DNA of 64,000 nucleotides from Agaribacillus aureus. GTDB taxonomy: Bacteria; Bacteroidota; Bacteroidia; Cytophagales; Cyclobacteriaceae. The first letter of the stretch is position 1; each line of letters begins with the position of its first letter. This document shows, piece by piece, positions 1-8,391 of the stretch. Both the position numbers and the translations under genes were made by a program. The stretch spans positions 930,001 through 994,000 of the forward strand of contig JAUJEB010000001.1 in assembly GCA_030442055.1 (NCBI GenBank), in the 5' to 3' direction. Below the pieces are notes generated by a model that worked only from the letters and a program-made list of their open reading frames with translations, made no database searches and had not been told where the DNA came from.

Positions 1-455
1 GTTGGATATTGGTCATAAATTACCTCGGGTTTGGGAGGATTATCCAGGTGAGACTCAATGTCTTTAAACCGAAGGACTCTGCTTACCTCTGCCACATAAA
101 GATCTCCATCTTTAAATGCCACGCCATTAGGCATTGTTAAACCCGTGGTGATGGTAAATTTTTTATCAACTTTAAAATCCCCGTCAGTATCTTGTAATGC
201 ATAGACCTTGTCTTTTCCCCGGTTTCCGACAAACAGTGTACCATTTGGTGACAGACAAATTGAACGCGCGTTTTCTACGTCTGTAGCGTAAATGCTAATC
301 TTAAAACCCTCCGGAAGTTTTATTTTATCAAGATTCTCGGCGGCCTTCTTTCCTTTTTTATCATCACCCCCCGTATTGGCGCACGAAAAAAACGGAAAAG
401 CAATGAGCGCCAGAAATAATATGGCGTTGGTTATTCTAAGGTTCATAGGAGTCAT
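1..455 (-). CDS. PQQ-type sugar (sorbosone) dehydrogenase-like lipoprotein, N-terminal part
   Basis: This is the N-terminal part of a gene that runs off the left edge of the window. Translation from the ATG at 455 gives a lipoprotein signal peptide with the lipobox FFSC (Cys25) and a Lys-rich spacer. Beta-propeller sequence follows, with LPEGFKISIYA, ARSICLSPNGTLFVGNRGKDK, GLTMPNGVAFKDGDLYVAE and SRVLRFKDIE. These motifs are typical of the soluble quinoprotein glucose/sorbosone dehydrogenase (GSDH) propeller, which oxidises sugars with PQQ in the periplasm or at the cell surface. A second in-frame Met lies three codons downstream (446). PQQ and calcium ligands cannot be checked because the rest is outside the window, so the enzymatic activity is inferred from the fold only. 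Confidence 0.8.
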   Translation of the reverse strand, partial: MTPMNLRITNAILFLALIAFPFFSCANTGGDDKKGKKAAENLDKIKLPEGFKISIYATDVENARSICLSPNGTLFVGNRGKDKVYALQDTDGDFKVDKKFTITTGLTMPNGVAFKDGDLYVAEVSRVLRFKDIESHLDNPPKPEVIYDQYP

Positions 456-689
456 GGTTAAATCCGGTAGTTAAACAACAATAAATATAGTTACAATAAA
501 CCGATTTACGCAGTATATTTAAATATCTCAGCTACTTTATGGCTACATAATGGAACCTAAATTGGAAAGGCAGGGGAATTATTGGCCAAAAAATCTTTAA
601 AATCTGGCCTCTGATAGCGGGCAAAGTGATCTTCTCACAAGTAAATTATCATCTTGTGTAAATAAATTAAGCCCTAATACAACCATCCA

Positions 690-1151
690 TTACCAGGTGG
701 TATTCTTGATATCTCTAATGGCTTTTAGAATATCTCGCCGACTTACCTGCCCCATCAACCTTCCGTGTTCATTTACTACCGGAAACTTTCTGAAGTTGGT
801 GGTCAGAAACTCGTTGGCAACATCCAGTATGTCACTATCGATAGAGATTGTTTTAACTACCGCCGACATATAATCAGACACCCGCTTGTCCTCATAAGGC
901 AGGTTGTTGTACGCGCTATCAATGATGAGCCTCAGGCAATCCTTTTCAGTAAGCATACCAACAATTTTTCTTTCGGCGTCCAATACCGGTACCCCAGTTA
1001 CCTTAAAGTTTAATAAAACATCAATGGCCTCGTTGATTGTCAACTCAGGTTGTAGCGTAACTTCATCGGTTGCCATATACTGACTTACCTCCGGAAAGGA
1101 CATCAATTTGGAAGAAGCCGGGTTTTCTGCCTTTCTTGGTGTGAAATTCAT
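690..1151 (-). CDS. CBS-domain pair protein
   Basis: This 153-residue soluble protein consists almost entirely of two CBS motifs, at about residues 25-80 and 90-150. The first contains LTINEAIDVLLNFKVTGVPV and the stretch VGMLTEKDCLRL; the second contains FRKFPVVNEHGRLMGQVSRR and ends with DILKAI. Stand-alone Bateman modules bind adenosine ligands (AMP, ATP, SAM) and act as energy or ligand sensors for partner proteins. No catalytic domain is attached and no partner is encoded next to it, so the target is unknown. The gene is monocistronic, with about 235 bp to the dehydrogenase gene downstream and roughly 1 kb of non-coding DNA upstream. Confidence 0.88.
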   Translation of the reverse strand: MNFTPRKAENPASSKLMSFPEVSQYMATDEVTLQPELTINEAIDVLLNFKVTGVPVLDAERKIVGMLTEKDCLRLIIDSAYNNLPYEDKRVSDYMSAVVKTISIDSDILDVANEFLTTNFRKFPVVNEHGRLMGQVSRRDILKAIRDIKNTTW

Positions 1152-1327
1152 AGCAATAATATTTAGGTATGTTTATTTATATGAACGGAAACAACATTCG
1201 CCTCAGACCTCAGCTGGCCCGGGACTTATCGTACTAACTCCCGTAAACTATAAAATATACAAAAATTCTGGCTCTTTTCCAAAATTACGTCAGGTGACGA
1301 TTAGAAAAATACTATGGCCTAAAAGCG

Positions 1328-1364
1328 AATAACCCTGACATAAATGGCTTTATGCAGGGTTATT
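1328..1364. other. Near-perfect 16-bp hairpin
   Basis: The outer arms AATAACCCTG (1328-1337) and CAGGGTTATT (1355-1364) are perfect complements. The interior arms CATAAA (1339-1344) and TTTATG (1349-1354) continue the stem around a TGGC loop, with a single bulged A at 1338. It stands alone between the CBS gene and a gene-free stretch. No T tract follows on either strand, so it is not a canonical rho-independent terminator. A regulatory RNA element, a protein-binding palindrome or a dispersed repeat unit are the alternatives. Confidence 0.7.
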
Positions 1365-2020
1365 GGGAAACGAAATTAATTAACCGGTTATAAACAACCA
1401 ATCCAACTAATTCAACGATTAATTAGGTTCTTTTTTCCCACCTCTTCGCTTATTATACAACCTTAAATAAAACTCCAACCTGTAATCCAACACACCAGAT
1501 ATCCAACTTCTCCTTACGGCGGGCAATAAATTGTGAACCTAATTCACACATAGAAACTTAAGATATTTAAAATCTCCCTTATCAATCATTTGAAACTCTC
1601 GACTTTTACACTCTCAATCTCTTTCTGAAATCTTCTTATTTTTAAATATCTAATTCAAAGTAAAGGCATAATATAATTATATTTGCTTATAATCGGTAAG
1701 CTAAGTTAGTTACTTGCTGATTTGTACTTTTTTATCGGTAAACAGATATTCAGGAATTTGTTATCACCATTTGATAATTACTATTTTGTTTAGTCCTGAC
1801 AAAGTATGAGCAGCAATCAAACTCAGGTGCTCCGAATAGACATCGTCGCTGAATCACCGTGATGGCATCACTAAATGGGGATAACATGGTGAAATTAATG
1901 GTAAATTGAAAAATAAAGAAAATAGTCTGGGCGTTTGTATGATCAGGAATAGGCGCTAATTGCCTAAAATCCCATAAATCACCACGTCAAGGCTAAAAAA
2001 TGGAATATCAAAGACTGCCT
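1365..2020. other. Gene-free stretch
   Basis: No reading frame of protein-like composition is visible here on either strand. The sequence is AT-rich, with a few GC-richer islands around 1820-1870. An 18-codon plus-strand frame (1806-1862, MSSNQTQVLRIDIVAESP) ends in TGA; it could be a gene-start remnant, but it is short enough to be chance. Confidence 0.5.
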
Positions 2021-2100
2021 TATCAAAGCCAAAGATCAAAATCAACTATTTACAACAGAAGTCGCTGTGTCTCGACTTGTCAGACCTGCCAGCTTTGATA
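2021..2100 (+). other. Nested inverted repeats upstream of doxX (possible structured leader)
   Basis: TATCAAAGC at 2021-2029 is the exact complement of GCTTTGATA at 2092-2100. Inside that pair, AAGTCG (2059-2064) pairs with CGACTT (2073-2078). The element ends 57 bp before the doxX start codon, so on the plus strand it could form a two-tier hairpin in the 5' leader. Whether it is transcribed with doxX is not shown by the sequence. Confidence 0.4.
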
Positions 2101-2157
2101 GCCTGATGCTACAAAATTATATCAATTATTAATATTTCAGTATTTAACCTATACACC

Positions 2158-2565
2158 ATGAGAACAAAAGGTTTCCTTTATAATAGTTATGAGAATTTTG
2201 GAATATTTATCTTAAGGGCAACAGTAGGTTCACTTATGTTACTTGGCCACGGAATGCCGAATTTAATGAACTTCTACCAGAGTTATGATACTTTTCCCGA
2301 CCCGTTGGGAATCGGGAATGAAATCAGCTTTTTTATCACCATATTCACTGAGGTGATTTGTTCCATGGCCCTGATCCTGGGATTATTTACCAGACTGGCG
2401 GTGATACCCATTATTATTACCATGCTCATAACCATGTTAGTCATTAACATTGACGATCCATGGCCCAAGAAAGAACTTGCAATTGTGTATCTGCTTCCGT
2501 ACATTACCTTATATTTTACGGGAAGCGGCGAGTACTCTATGGATAAGGGAGTACTTGACCGATAA
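2158..2565 (+). CDS. DoxX family membrane protein
   Basis: This 135-residue protein has four predicted transmembrane segments (about residues 17-35, 52-75, 80-97 and 105-122). It shows the DoxX family pattern: ILRATVGSLMLLGHGMPNL in the first helix, FFITIFTEVICSMALILGLF in the second, and TRLAVIPIIITMLITMLVIN in the third. DoxX-like proteins are small inner-membrane proteins whose role is poorly defined; some have been linked to thiosulfate:quinone oxidoreduction or redox homeostasis. The length is normal for the family. The gene is followed 69 bp later by the DUF3857 gene on the same strand, so co-transcription is possible. Confidence 0.85.
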   Translation: MRTKGFLYNSYENFGIFILRATVGSLMLLGHGMPNLMNFYQSYDTFPDPLGIGNEISFFITIFTEVICSMALILGLFTRLAVIPIIITMLITMLVINIDDPWPKKELAIVYLLPYITLYFTGSGEYSMDKGVLDR

Positions 2566-2634
2566 ACATTAACAGGCCATTTTTTAAGCTATGTCCACAG
2601 AGAGTCATTATAATTTTTATCCCAGGTAATCAAT

Positions 2635-4566
2635 ATGTGGAAACATTTAGTTGCCGCCGCCGTCTTCATTGCTTTCTTTTCGTCCCATGCTTTTCCCGGG
2701 GAAAATGAATTGAAATGGGGAAAAGTCAGTAAGGCCGAAATAAATTTAGTAGAATGCGAATTCGAACCTGGCGTTGATGCAGTGGTACTAAATGACCTGG
2801 GTGTCTTGAAAATAGCCTCCAGCAACGTGGTCATTACCAGGCACCGGAGAATAAAAATTTTACATGAAAACGGTCTTGACCAGGGTAACATCGAAATTCC
2901 CTTTTACACCAAAGACGGGTGGGAGACTGTTAAAAATGTGAGGGCCCAGACGATCAACATCAACGAAGGTGGAAAATTGGAAAGGATCAAAATACCGGCA
3001 GATAAAATTTACCAGGTCGATAAAAGTAATCATTGGAAAGCCATCAGGTTTACTTTTCCCGCCATTAAAAAAGGGTCCATTATTGAATATTCCTATGTCA
3101 CCTATTCCAAAAATTTCACCTTTCTGGACGGCTGGATATTTCAAAGTGAAATTCCCACACTTCAAAGTAGCTTCACGGCGCTGATACCGGAAAGTATGGA
3201 CTACCGAATACTTTTTGAAGGTAAAAGATTACTACAAAAATATGGTGGTCAGAGGCCGGTAAACAAATGGTCGATTGATAATGTCTTTTCTATTAAAGAT
3301 GAGCCCTTTGTTGCCAACTACCTGGACTATGCCGAAAAAATCCGATTCCAATTAGCCGGTTACAAACGGACAGGCAATGTACCCGGCAGCATTGAATACG
3401 TAACCACTATGACCACCTGGGAGAAGTTGGCGAAAGAAAGACTTCAGGATGTGAATTATAGCTCGTTCCTCCTTAAAAGTGGCAAAGCAAACGAGATTTT
3501 GGAAACGATAGGTTTGCAAGGTCAAAAGCCCATAGAAAGAATCAAATCCATTTACAATTATGTCAAGGATACTTATACCTGGAATGCCAGGTACCGACTT
3601 TTTACCCGGCAAAGCTTTAATGAATTCCTGAAAACCAAGGTCGGAAACAATGCCGAGATAAATCTCCTTTTGAGCCTGTTGCTTAAAAACGCGGGATTTG
3701 AAGCCAATCCGGTGCTACTGAGCACCAGAAAACATGGTAAGGTAACACGTTCTTACCCTTTTTTATCACAATTTAATTACCTGATCTGCAATGTTAATTT
3801 GGATGGCCGGGATATTCTGATGGACGCTACCAATCCAAAACGCCCCTACTCCCTCCTGAGCAAAAGTTGCCTGAATGAGTTCGGGTATTTACTCGACAAA
3901 CGTAATCCACGTTGGATCTCCATAAAACCTGATAAGCATACCTCGGAAACCATCCTGGTAGATGCTGTATTTGACGAAAATGGCAACGTTACTTCCAGGG
4001 TAAACCTAAAGTATAATGGGTATAAGGCATTGGCCTTCAGGGAGAAGTTTGAGGAGGACGACTTTGCGGATTTTCTGGACTCCCACCTGGAAATTGATGA
4101 TTTATCATTGAAAGATATTAAACAAGAACATCAGGATCAGCTCGATAAACCATATGAATTTGCCTTTACCATCAGCTCAAATGATGAGGCTGTGCGCAAA
4201 AATGAGTTAATTTATTTTCACCCGGTATTGATCAATAATCATAAAGAGAATCCATTTAAATCCGACCTGAGACATTTTCCGGTAGATTACAGCTATCCGT
4301 TTAAAGAAAATTATATCCTGCTTAGCGATATTCCTGACAGTTTCGAAATTGTCGAGATCCCGGAAGACCAAAAAATGTCACTTCCCGATAATCTTGGTAG
4401 CTTTATCTATGTATCTCAGCTACAAGGAAATAGGTACCATTTATCGGTTGATTTTCGCATCAACAAAGCTACTATTCCAACAGAATATTATCCGGTCCTG
4501 CAAAAGTTTTACAATATTATGATTGCCAAATTGAAAGAAATAGTGGTTTTAAAAAAAATAAACTAA
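2635..4566 (+). CDS. DUF3857 / transglutaminase-like protein lacking catalytic residues
   Basis: This 643-residue exported protein has a signal peptide at about residues 1-20 (cleavage near SHAFPG). A DUF3857 beta-rich domain occupies about residues 40-215 and a transglutaminase-like core about 280-410. A C-terminal domain resembles the DUF2569/DUF3858 type. In the core, the position expected for the catalytic Cys is Asn339 (KVGNNAEINLLL) and the expected His is Tyr382 (SQFNYLICNV), while Asp397 (LMDATNP) is retained. It is therefore probably a non-enzymatic transglutaminase-fold protein. DUF3857 proteins are common in Bacteroidota envelopes and poorly characterised. Its role here is unknown. 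Confidence 0.85.
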   Translation: MWKHLVAAAVFIAFFSSHAFPGENELKWGKVSKAEINLVECEFEPGVDAVVLNDLGVLKIASSNVVITRHRRIKILHENGLDQGNIEIPFYTKDGWETVKNVRAQTININEGGKLERIKIPADKIYQVDKSNHWKAIRFTFPAIKKGSIIEYSYVTYSKNFTFLDGWIFQSEIPTLQSSFTALIPESMDYRILFEGKRLLQKYGGQRPVNKWSIDNVFSIKDEPFVANYLDYAEKIRFQLAGYKRTGNVPGSIEYVTTMTTWEKLAKERLQDVNYSSFLLKSGKANEILETIGLQGQKPIERIKSIYNYVKDTYTWNARYRLFTRQSFNEFLKTKVGNNAEINLLLSLLLKNAGFEANPVLLSTRKHGKVTRSYPFLSQFNYLICNVNLDGRDILMDATNPKRPYSLLSKSCLNEFGYLLDKRNPRWISIKPDKHTSETILVDAVFDENGNVTSRVNLKYNGYKALAFREKFEEDDFADFLDSHLEIDDLSLKDIKQEHQDQLDKPYEFAFTISSNDEAVRKNELIYFHPVLINNHKENPFKSDLRHFPVDYSYPFKENYILLSDIPDSFEIVEIPEDQKMSLPDNLGSFIYVSQLQGNRYHLSVDFRINKATIPTEYYPVLQKFYNIMIAKLKEIVVLKKIN

Positions 4567-4703
4567 TTATGGTAATTATTTTAAATACTGCGGTTATTCT
4601 ATATATTTATTACGCATCAAAACATTGGTTGTTGAAAATTTGTTCTTTCTCTGTGGTGGCATGATATTTTGAGTGCGAATAGGAAAGAATTAAGCGCCTA
4701 GAA

Positions 4704-6038
4704 ATGTTTAAGCCAAAAAATGAGTCCTTTAATTTCGATGGAACAAAGATCCTAACTGCTTCCAACAAAGAAAAAAAGATACGCGTTCTACTGGTCATCC
4801 AACTGATAAAACTAATTATCATAGGGTTGATAGTCAGCAGTGTCGTAGATACCTTTCTTGGAATTTACGAGGAAGTAATTGCAACCCTGATTACCTTGGC
4901 AATTTTTCTCTTCATCCTTTTCTTTGTAGATAAAGCCAGGTATTACAATACTACAGTCACACTATCCATCTTTTTTCTTTGTACACTTATATTTTATTCG
5001 GACGCAAAATACGGCCTTCCCGCCGGCGTATTTATTTTATTTTTACCAACGGCATTCGCTATTTCCTTTGTAACCAACTACAACTCATTTTACTGCCTAT
5101 TGCATTTCGGAATCCCTATCGGGTATTTAATTTTGTCCATTTATACGGACCATTCTCTATTTCTGGATCCTTCTATTAATGCTTTTCAGAAAAAGGTTAC
5201 CCTGATCTTTAACCTGTGCCTGTCTACGGTATTATTTGCGCTGTTCATCTATTATATCCACAAAATCAACAACAAATATGAAAAGGGGATCAGCAAGGCC
5301 ATTCAAAAGTTAAAATTCAGAAACAAAGAACAGATTAATTTAAATCATCAACTTGATCAGTTATTGGCGGTGGTTTCTCATGAATTGCGGGGGCCGATCG
5401 CTTCTGTATTAAGCCTGATTAAAATTGTCAAAGAAGAAAAGGACCCGGACAAGGTTGCCGAATACATTGACCTGGAAGAAAAAAGTTTAATTAAGCTAAA
5501 TGAATTCATCGAGGATATTATAAATTATTCAAGAAATACTAACCTGACACTTGAAAAGGAATCAATTAATTTTGAGCAAATTGTTCAGAGTATTCTCAGC
5601 CAATACAACTTTGAAGACAAATATTCCTCCATTAAAACACACGTAAACATACACCAGGGCGAAGCCTTCACCTCTGACAAAAAACGCATCCAAATTATCC
5701 TCAGTAACTTAATTGCCAACGCCTTCAAGTATCACGACCCCCAAAAGAATAATCCCTATGTACGCATCGATGTTATTGTCGCCGACCACGAGGCAAAAAT
5801 TACTGTAAATGACAATGGAAAAGGTATTCAAAGACATCATTTGAACCGGGTTTTTGATATGTTTTATCGGGCTAATGAAAAAATCTCTGGGTCCGGTCTG
5901 GGTTTATACCTCGTAAAAGAAACTGTAGAAAAGCTTGGCGGAAATATTGTCGCTACCTCTACGATTGACAAGGAGTCGTCTTTTGAAATAGCGCTGCCCG
6001 ATCTGGCTTTCGTCAGAGGCCAGCCGAAAATCCAATAG
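4704..6038 (+). CDS. Membrane sensor histidine kinase
   Basis: This 444-residue kinase has about six transmembrane helices (residues 28-190), a short coiled linker and a HisKA domain with H-box VVSHELRGPI (phospho-acceptor His226). The HATPase_c domain has N-box LSNLIANAFKYHD, G1 DNGKGI and G2 GSGLGLYLV. There is no PAS, HAMP or periplasmic sensor domain, so the stimulus is probably sensed within or near the membrane helices. The predicted product is a DNA-regulating phosphorelay kinase, but no response regulator is adjacent; the nearest regulator (12972-13631) lacks the phosphorylatable Asp. The start was chosen at the Met ahead of a charged N-terminus; 137 bp separate it from the DUF3857 gene. 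Confidence 0.9.
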   Translation: MFKPKNESFNFDGTKILTASNKEKKIRVLLVIQLIKLIIIGLIVSSVVDTFLGIYEEVIATLITLAIFLFILFFVDKARYYNTTVTLSIFFLCTLIFYSDAKYGLPAGVFILFLPTAFAISFVTNYNSFYCLLHFGIPIGYLILSIYTDHSLFLDPSINAFQKKVTLIFNLCLSTVLFALFIYYIHKINNKYEKGISKAIQKLKFRNKEQINLNHQLDQLLAVVSHELRGPIASVLSLIKIVKEEKDPDKVAEYIDLEEKSLIKLNEFIEDIINYSRNTNLTLEKESINFEQIVQSILSQYNFEDKYSSIKTHVNIHQGEAFTSDKKRIQIILSNLIANAFKYHDPQKNNPYVRIDVIVADHEAKITVNDNGKGIQRHHLNRVFDMFYRANEKISGSGLGLYLVKETVEKLGGNIVATSTIDKESSFEIALPDLAFVRGQPKIQ

Positions 6039-6082
6039 CTAGTGGCAGAAAAATGATACTGTCATCTGATAGTTGTCATTGA

Positions 6083-7375
6083 TCATTTGCTGCTAAAAGC
6101 AAATCCACCGCTGATCACTGAAGCGCTCAGCCCATCGCTCCTGGAATACCACGCGTATCGGAGATCGATGCTTTTGAACCTGGTGACTTTCGTTTTTGAA
6201 AATAATTTAAACCTGCCTATTCCCCAAACCGGTGCAAAATGCAATCCCAGCCCCACCTTATGGCTGTCAAAGTCCGATAAATCAAAATCGGAGGTATAGT
6301 AGGTCTGTTGTAGTGAATGCGCTTTAAAGGGCTTAAAATACTTCGAGGCAGTTTGTCTATGGTAACGATAAAATGGATAAATGGAGAAGAAGCTATTTAC
6401 CTTTAGCGGTGTTTCCAGGCTCAGGGTGTGGGCATGAATACCGAAGTCGTCATGATAAAACCGGTAATAAAAACGAAAAATCAAATGATCCGTACTAAAA
6501 TAATTTATTCTTACACCTAAAGGAAACTTAAACCTTCGGGAAGGTAATTTTTCAATCCTTAGCGAGTCGCCAACATTAAAATAAACCCGGTGAAACGGTG
6601 TGGAAAGCAAGCCCGTCTGATAAACCACGTCGCCAAAAACGGCTGCCTGCAATTTTTTATGCAGCACCTGGGCAAGGGTAACCGAAAGGTTGAATGACTT
6701 TCGCCGGTTGGTTTCAATAAACGCTGTGGCCTGGGGATTTCTCAGCTCTTCGGGAAAGATCAACAGCCAGGTATCAAAAAAAGCCTGAAAATTTAACCCG
6801 ATCTGGCTGTTGTCGTTATTAAAATTTTTACTCCAGCGACCTCCCCCATAGATTGAAATGTAATCTGACTCGGAAGACCCACCGAAATTCAATCCATATT
6901 GCTGTTTTCCAGCCTGTATTTCGCGCGTATACCCAACATCAAACTGATTTCGAAGGTCACGCCTGGATGCAGAGGATACGTTGGAGTCTATGCGATCTGT
7001 AGAAGCACTGGTATAAACATTCAAATGGGTCCCGAAATTCAGCGTGCTGACGGAGTCCAGGGGAACATTGACCACAATTTTCATCGCCCGATCCTTTAAT
7101 TCCTCAGTGCCCTGCCCTCCGGTAACCGCAGAATGATTGCCATCCTGATCGTAGTAATTAAACAGAAAGTTTACATCAACTTCTTTTTTTGTATCACGGG
7201 GCGTGGAGAAAGATCCTTCCTTAGAGATAGCATTCTTTTCATCAATTTGATTGGTTTTCTGTGCAAAAGTCATGGTGTGGGTACCCAGACAAATTAGCAG
7301 CACACCGGCTGTTAACCACCTGCGCGGACGTCTACAAAACAGTTCCGGCCCATTATCTGTCAATTGCAACCGCAT
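6083..7375 (-). CDS. DUF3570 outer-membrane protein
   Basis: This 430-residue protein starts with a long N-region and hydrophobic signal (cleavage near MTFAQ, residue 38). A beta-strand-rich body of alternating hydrophobic residues and aromatics follows, and the protein ends in VISGGFAFSSK. The composition, together with the upstream DUF4266 gene that overlaps it by 16 bp, identifies the DUF3570 family, a predicted outer-membrane barrel found mainly in Gram-negative bacteria. DUF3570/DUF4266 pairs are often encoded with a thioredoxin-like protein and an ApbE flavin transferase; neither is present here. The biochemical function is not established. Confidence 0.8.
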   Translation of the reverse strand: MRLQLTDNGPELFCRRPRRWLTAGVLLICLGTHTMTFAQKTNQIDEKNAISKEGSFSTPRDTKKEVDVNFLFNYYDQDGNHSAVTGGQGTEELKDRAMKIVVNVPLDSVSTLNFGTHLNVYTSASTDRIDSNVSSASRRDLRNQFDVGYTREIQAGKQQYGLNFGGSSESDYISIYGGGRWSKNFNNDNSQIGLNFQAFFDTWLLIFPEELRNPQATAFIETNRRKSFNLSVTLAQVLHKKLQAAVFGDVVYQTGLLSTPFHRVYFNVGDSLRIEKLPSRRFKFPLGVRINYFSTDHLIFRFYYRFYHDDFGIHAHTLSLETPLKVNSFFSIYPFYRYHRQTASKYFKPFKAHSLQQTYYTSDFDLSDFDSHKVGLGLHFAPVWGIGRFKLFSKTKVTRFKSIDLRYAWYSRSDGLSASVISGGFAFSSK

Positions 7376-7593
7376 CCCCCTCCTACTTTACCGCCATTGA
7401 TACCCGAAGCACCTTCGCGATAAGATTCAATATTAATTTCAAAGTACTCTACCTTCCTGGAGCTGAGCTCCATTTCCTCATCGTTCAGATACATTTTCTG
7501 ATATGCTTCTACGGAAACACAACCTTGAATCAGACACGAGAAGAAAATAAAGGCAAAAATCAATAATAGCTTAATGTTGTTCATAATGCTCAT
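7360..7593 (-). CDS. DUF4266 small lipoprotein with C-terminal Gly/Cys tail
   Basis: This 77-residue protein has a signal sequence with lipobox LIQGC (Cys25), a charged middle containing YQKMYLNDEEMELSS, and the tail GGKVGGGCGCN. This is the characteristic DUF4266 layout. It overlaps the upstream beta-barrel gene by 4 bp and the downstream DUF3570 gene by 16 bp, so all three are probably translationally coupled. The conserved middle and the Cys-Gly-Cys end suggest a metal, cofactor or thiol attachment site, but this is an inference. The start at 7593 gives MSIMNN; the fourth residue is an alternative Met. Confidence 0.8.
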   Translation of the reverse strand: MSIMNNIKLLLIFAFIFFSCLIQGCVSVEAYQKMYLNDEEMELSSRKVEYFEINIESYREGASGINGGKVGGGCGCN

Positions 7594-8243
7594 TTTATCC
7601 AGTACCTGAGGCCCAGGTTAAGTCCTAAACTGTGAATTTTATGTTTTTCGCGGTTATTGCGTTCTTCTTTAGGGAGTATGGTCATTTCCTGGTACTCCGG
7701 GGTAAGTACCCAGGTAAACTTTCCTTTCCGCACCTGATTTTGGATGCCAACATGCCAAAAATGACGACTTCCAAAATTTTCTTTTTCAGGATGTTTTGAG
7801 CCTATTTCAAAAAAACCGGCACCAACAGTGGGGCTTAAGCTAAAATTGCGCCCGGCAATCAGATCATAACCTACCTCCATCCCATATTCCAAAAAGGACA
7901 CCACGCCGTCGGAAATGATGTATTTCTTCCTGGAACGTTTAAAGTCCTCATGTTCGAGCATATTATCTTCGATGAAGATGGCCGCCTGCAGAAAAATTGT
8001 AGTAGTGATTTTAGAATACCGGTAGGAAAATCCTGTCCCAAGACTAAGTTTAGGCTGATAATGGGACCTGTCCCAACCGAGGTCATTCCGGCTGCTTCCA
8101 TTGGATGATCCTCTGTGATAAATCCACCATCCCGTTTTAAAACCGGTAGTGACAGTAATAGCCAATTGTTCTTTCTTTTCCTGAGAAAAAACATCGTTAA
8201 AAATCGCAGATAGAAAAAACAGGCAAAAAGCTAAACGAAACAT
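7590..8243 (-). CDS. Predicted outer-membrane beta-barrel protein, first gene of the DUF4266/DUF3570 operon
   Basis: This 217-residue protein has a signal peptide (residues 1-20, ending NDVFS). The body consists of short amphipathic beta strands with frequent Tyr, Trp and Gly, and it ends LGLNLGLRYWIK. This fits a small outer-membrane barrel of about eight strands, but I do not recognise a named family. It is the first gene of a three-gene unit with the DUF4266 lipoprotein and DUF3570 protein, so the three may act together at the outer membrane. A hairpin whose 3' arm ends one base before the start codon suggests translational control. Confidence 0.65.
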   Translation of the reverse strand: MFRLAFCLFFLSAIFNDVFSQEKKEQLAITVTTGFKTGWWIYHRGSSNGSSRNDLGWDRSHYQPKLSLGTGFSYRYSKITTTIFLQAAIFIEDNMLEHEDFKRSRKKYIISDGVVSFLEYGMEVGYDLIAGRNFSLSPTVGAGFFEIGSKHPEKENFGSRHFWHVGIQNQVRKGKFTWVLTPEYQEMTILPKEERNNREKHKIHSLGLNLGLRYWIK

Positions 8244-8244
8244 T

Positions 8245-8301
8245 CAGCCAAAAATAGTCAAAATGCTTATAAGATTTAAAGAATTTATAGGATTTTGGCT
8301 G
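8245..8301 (-). promoter_or_regulatory. Hairpin abutting the start codon of the barrel gene
   Basis: Read on the minus strand, CAGCCAAAA (8301-8293) is complementary over nine bases to TTTTGGCTG (8253-8245), which ends immediately before the A and ATG of the gene starting at 8243. If the 57-nt region is in the mRNA leader, the ribosome-binding region would sit in the 3' arm of a stem with a 39-nt loop. Confidence 0.4.
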
Positions 8302-8391
8302 GCCGCTTTTCGTTCCCGGCTATGGATTGGTTTTAACCAACCCAGTCCGGGGTAATCGGCTTGAGGCGATATGTTGAGGGCTTGGCAAGTA

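Noticed and set aside
765-1013. Plus-strand open frame inside the CBS gene
   Set aside because: It is an antisense shadow of the CBS-pair gene, with no recognisable domain and no start signal.
1108-1332. Plus-strand frame overlapping the CBS start and running to the hairpin
   Set aside because: Composition is not protein-like, and it overlaps the start of a well-supported gene on the other strand.
1801-1862. Short plus-strand frame MSSNQTQVLRIDIVAESP
   Set aside because: At 18 codons it is too short to claim as a gene; no homology can be tested by eye.
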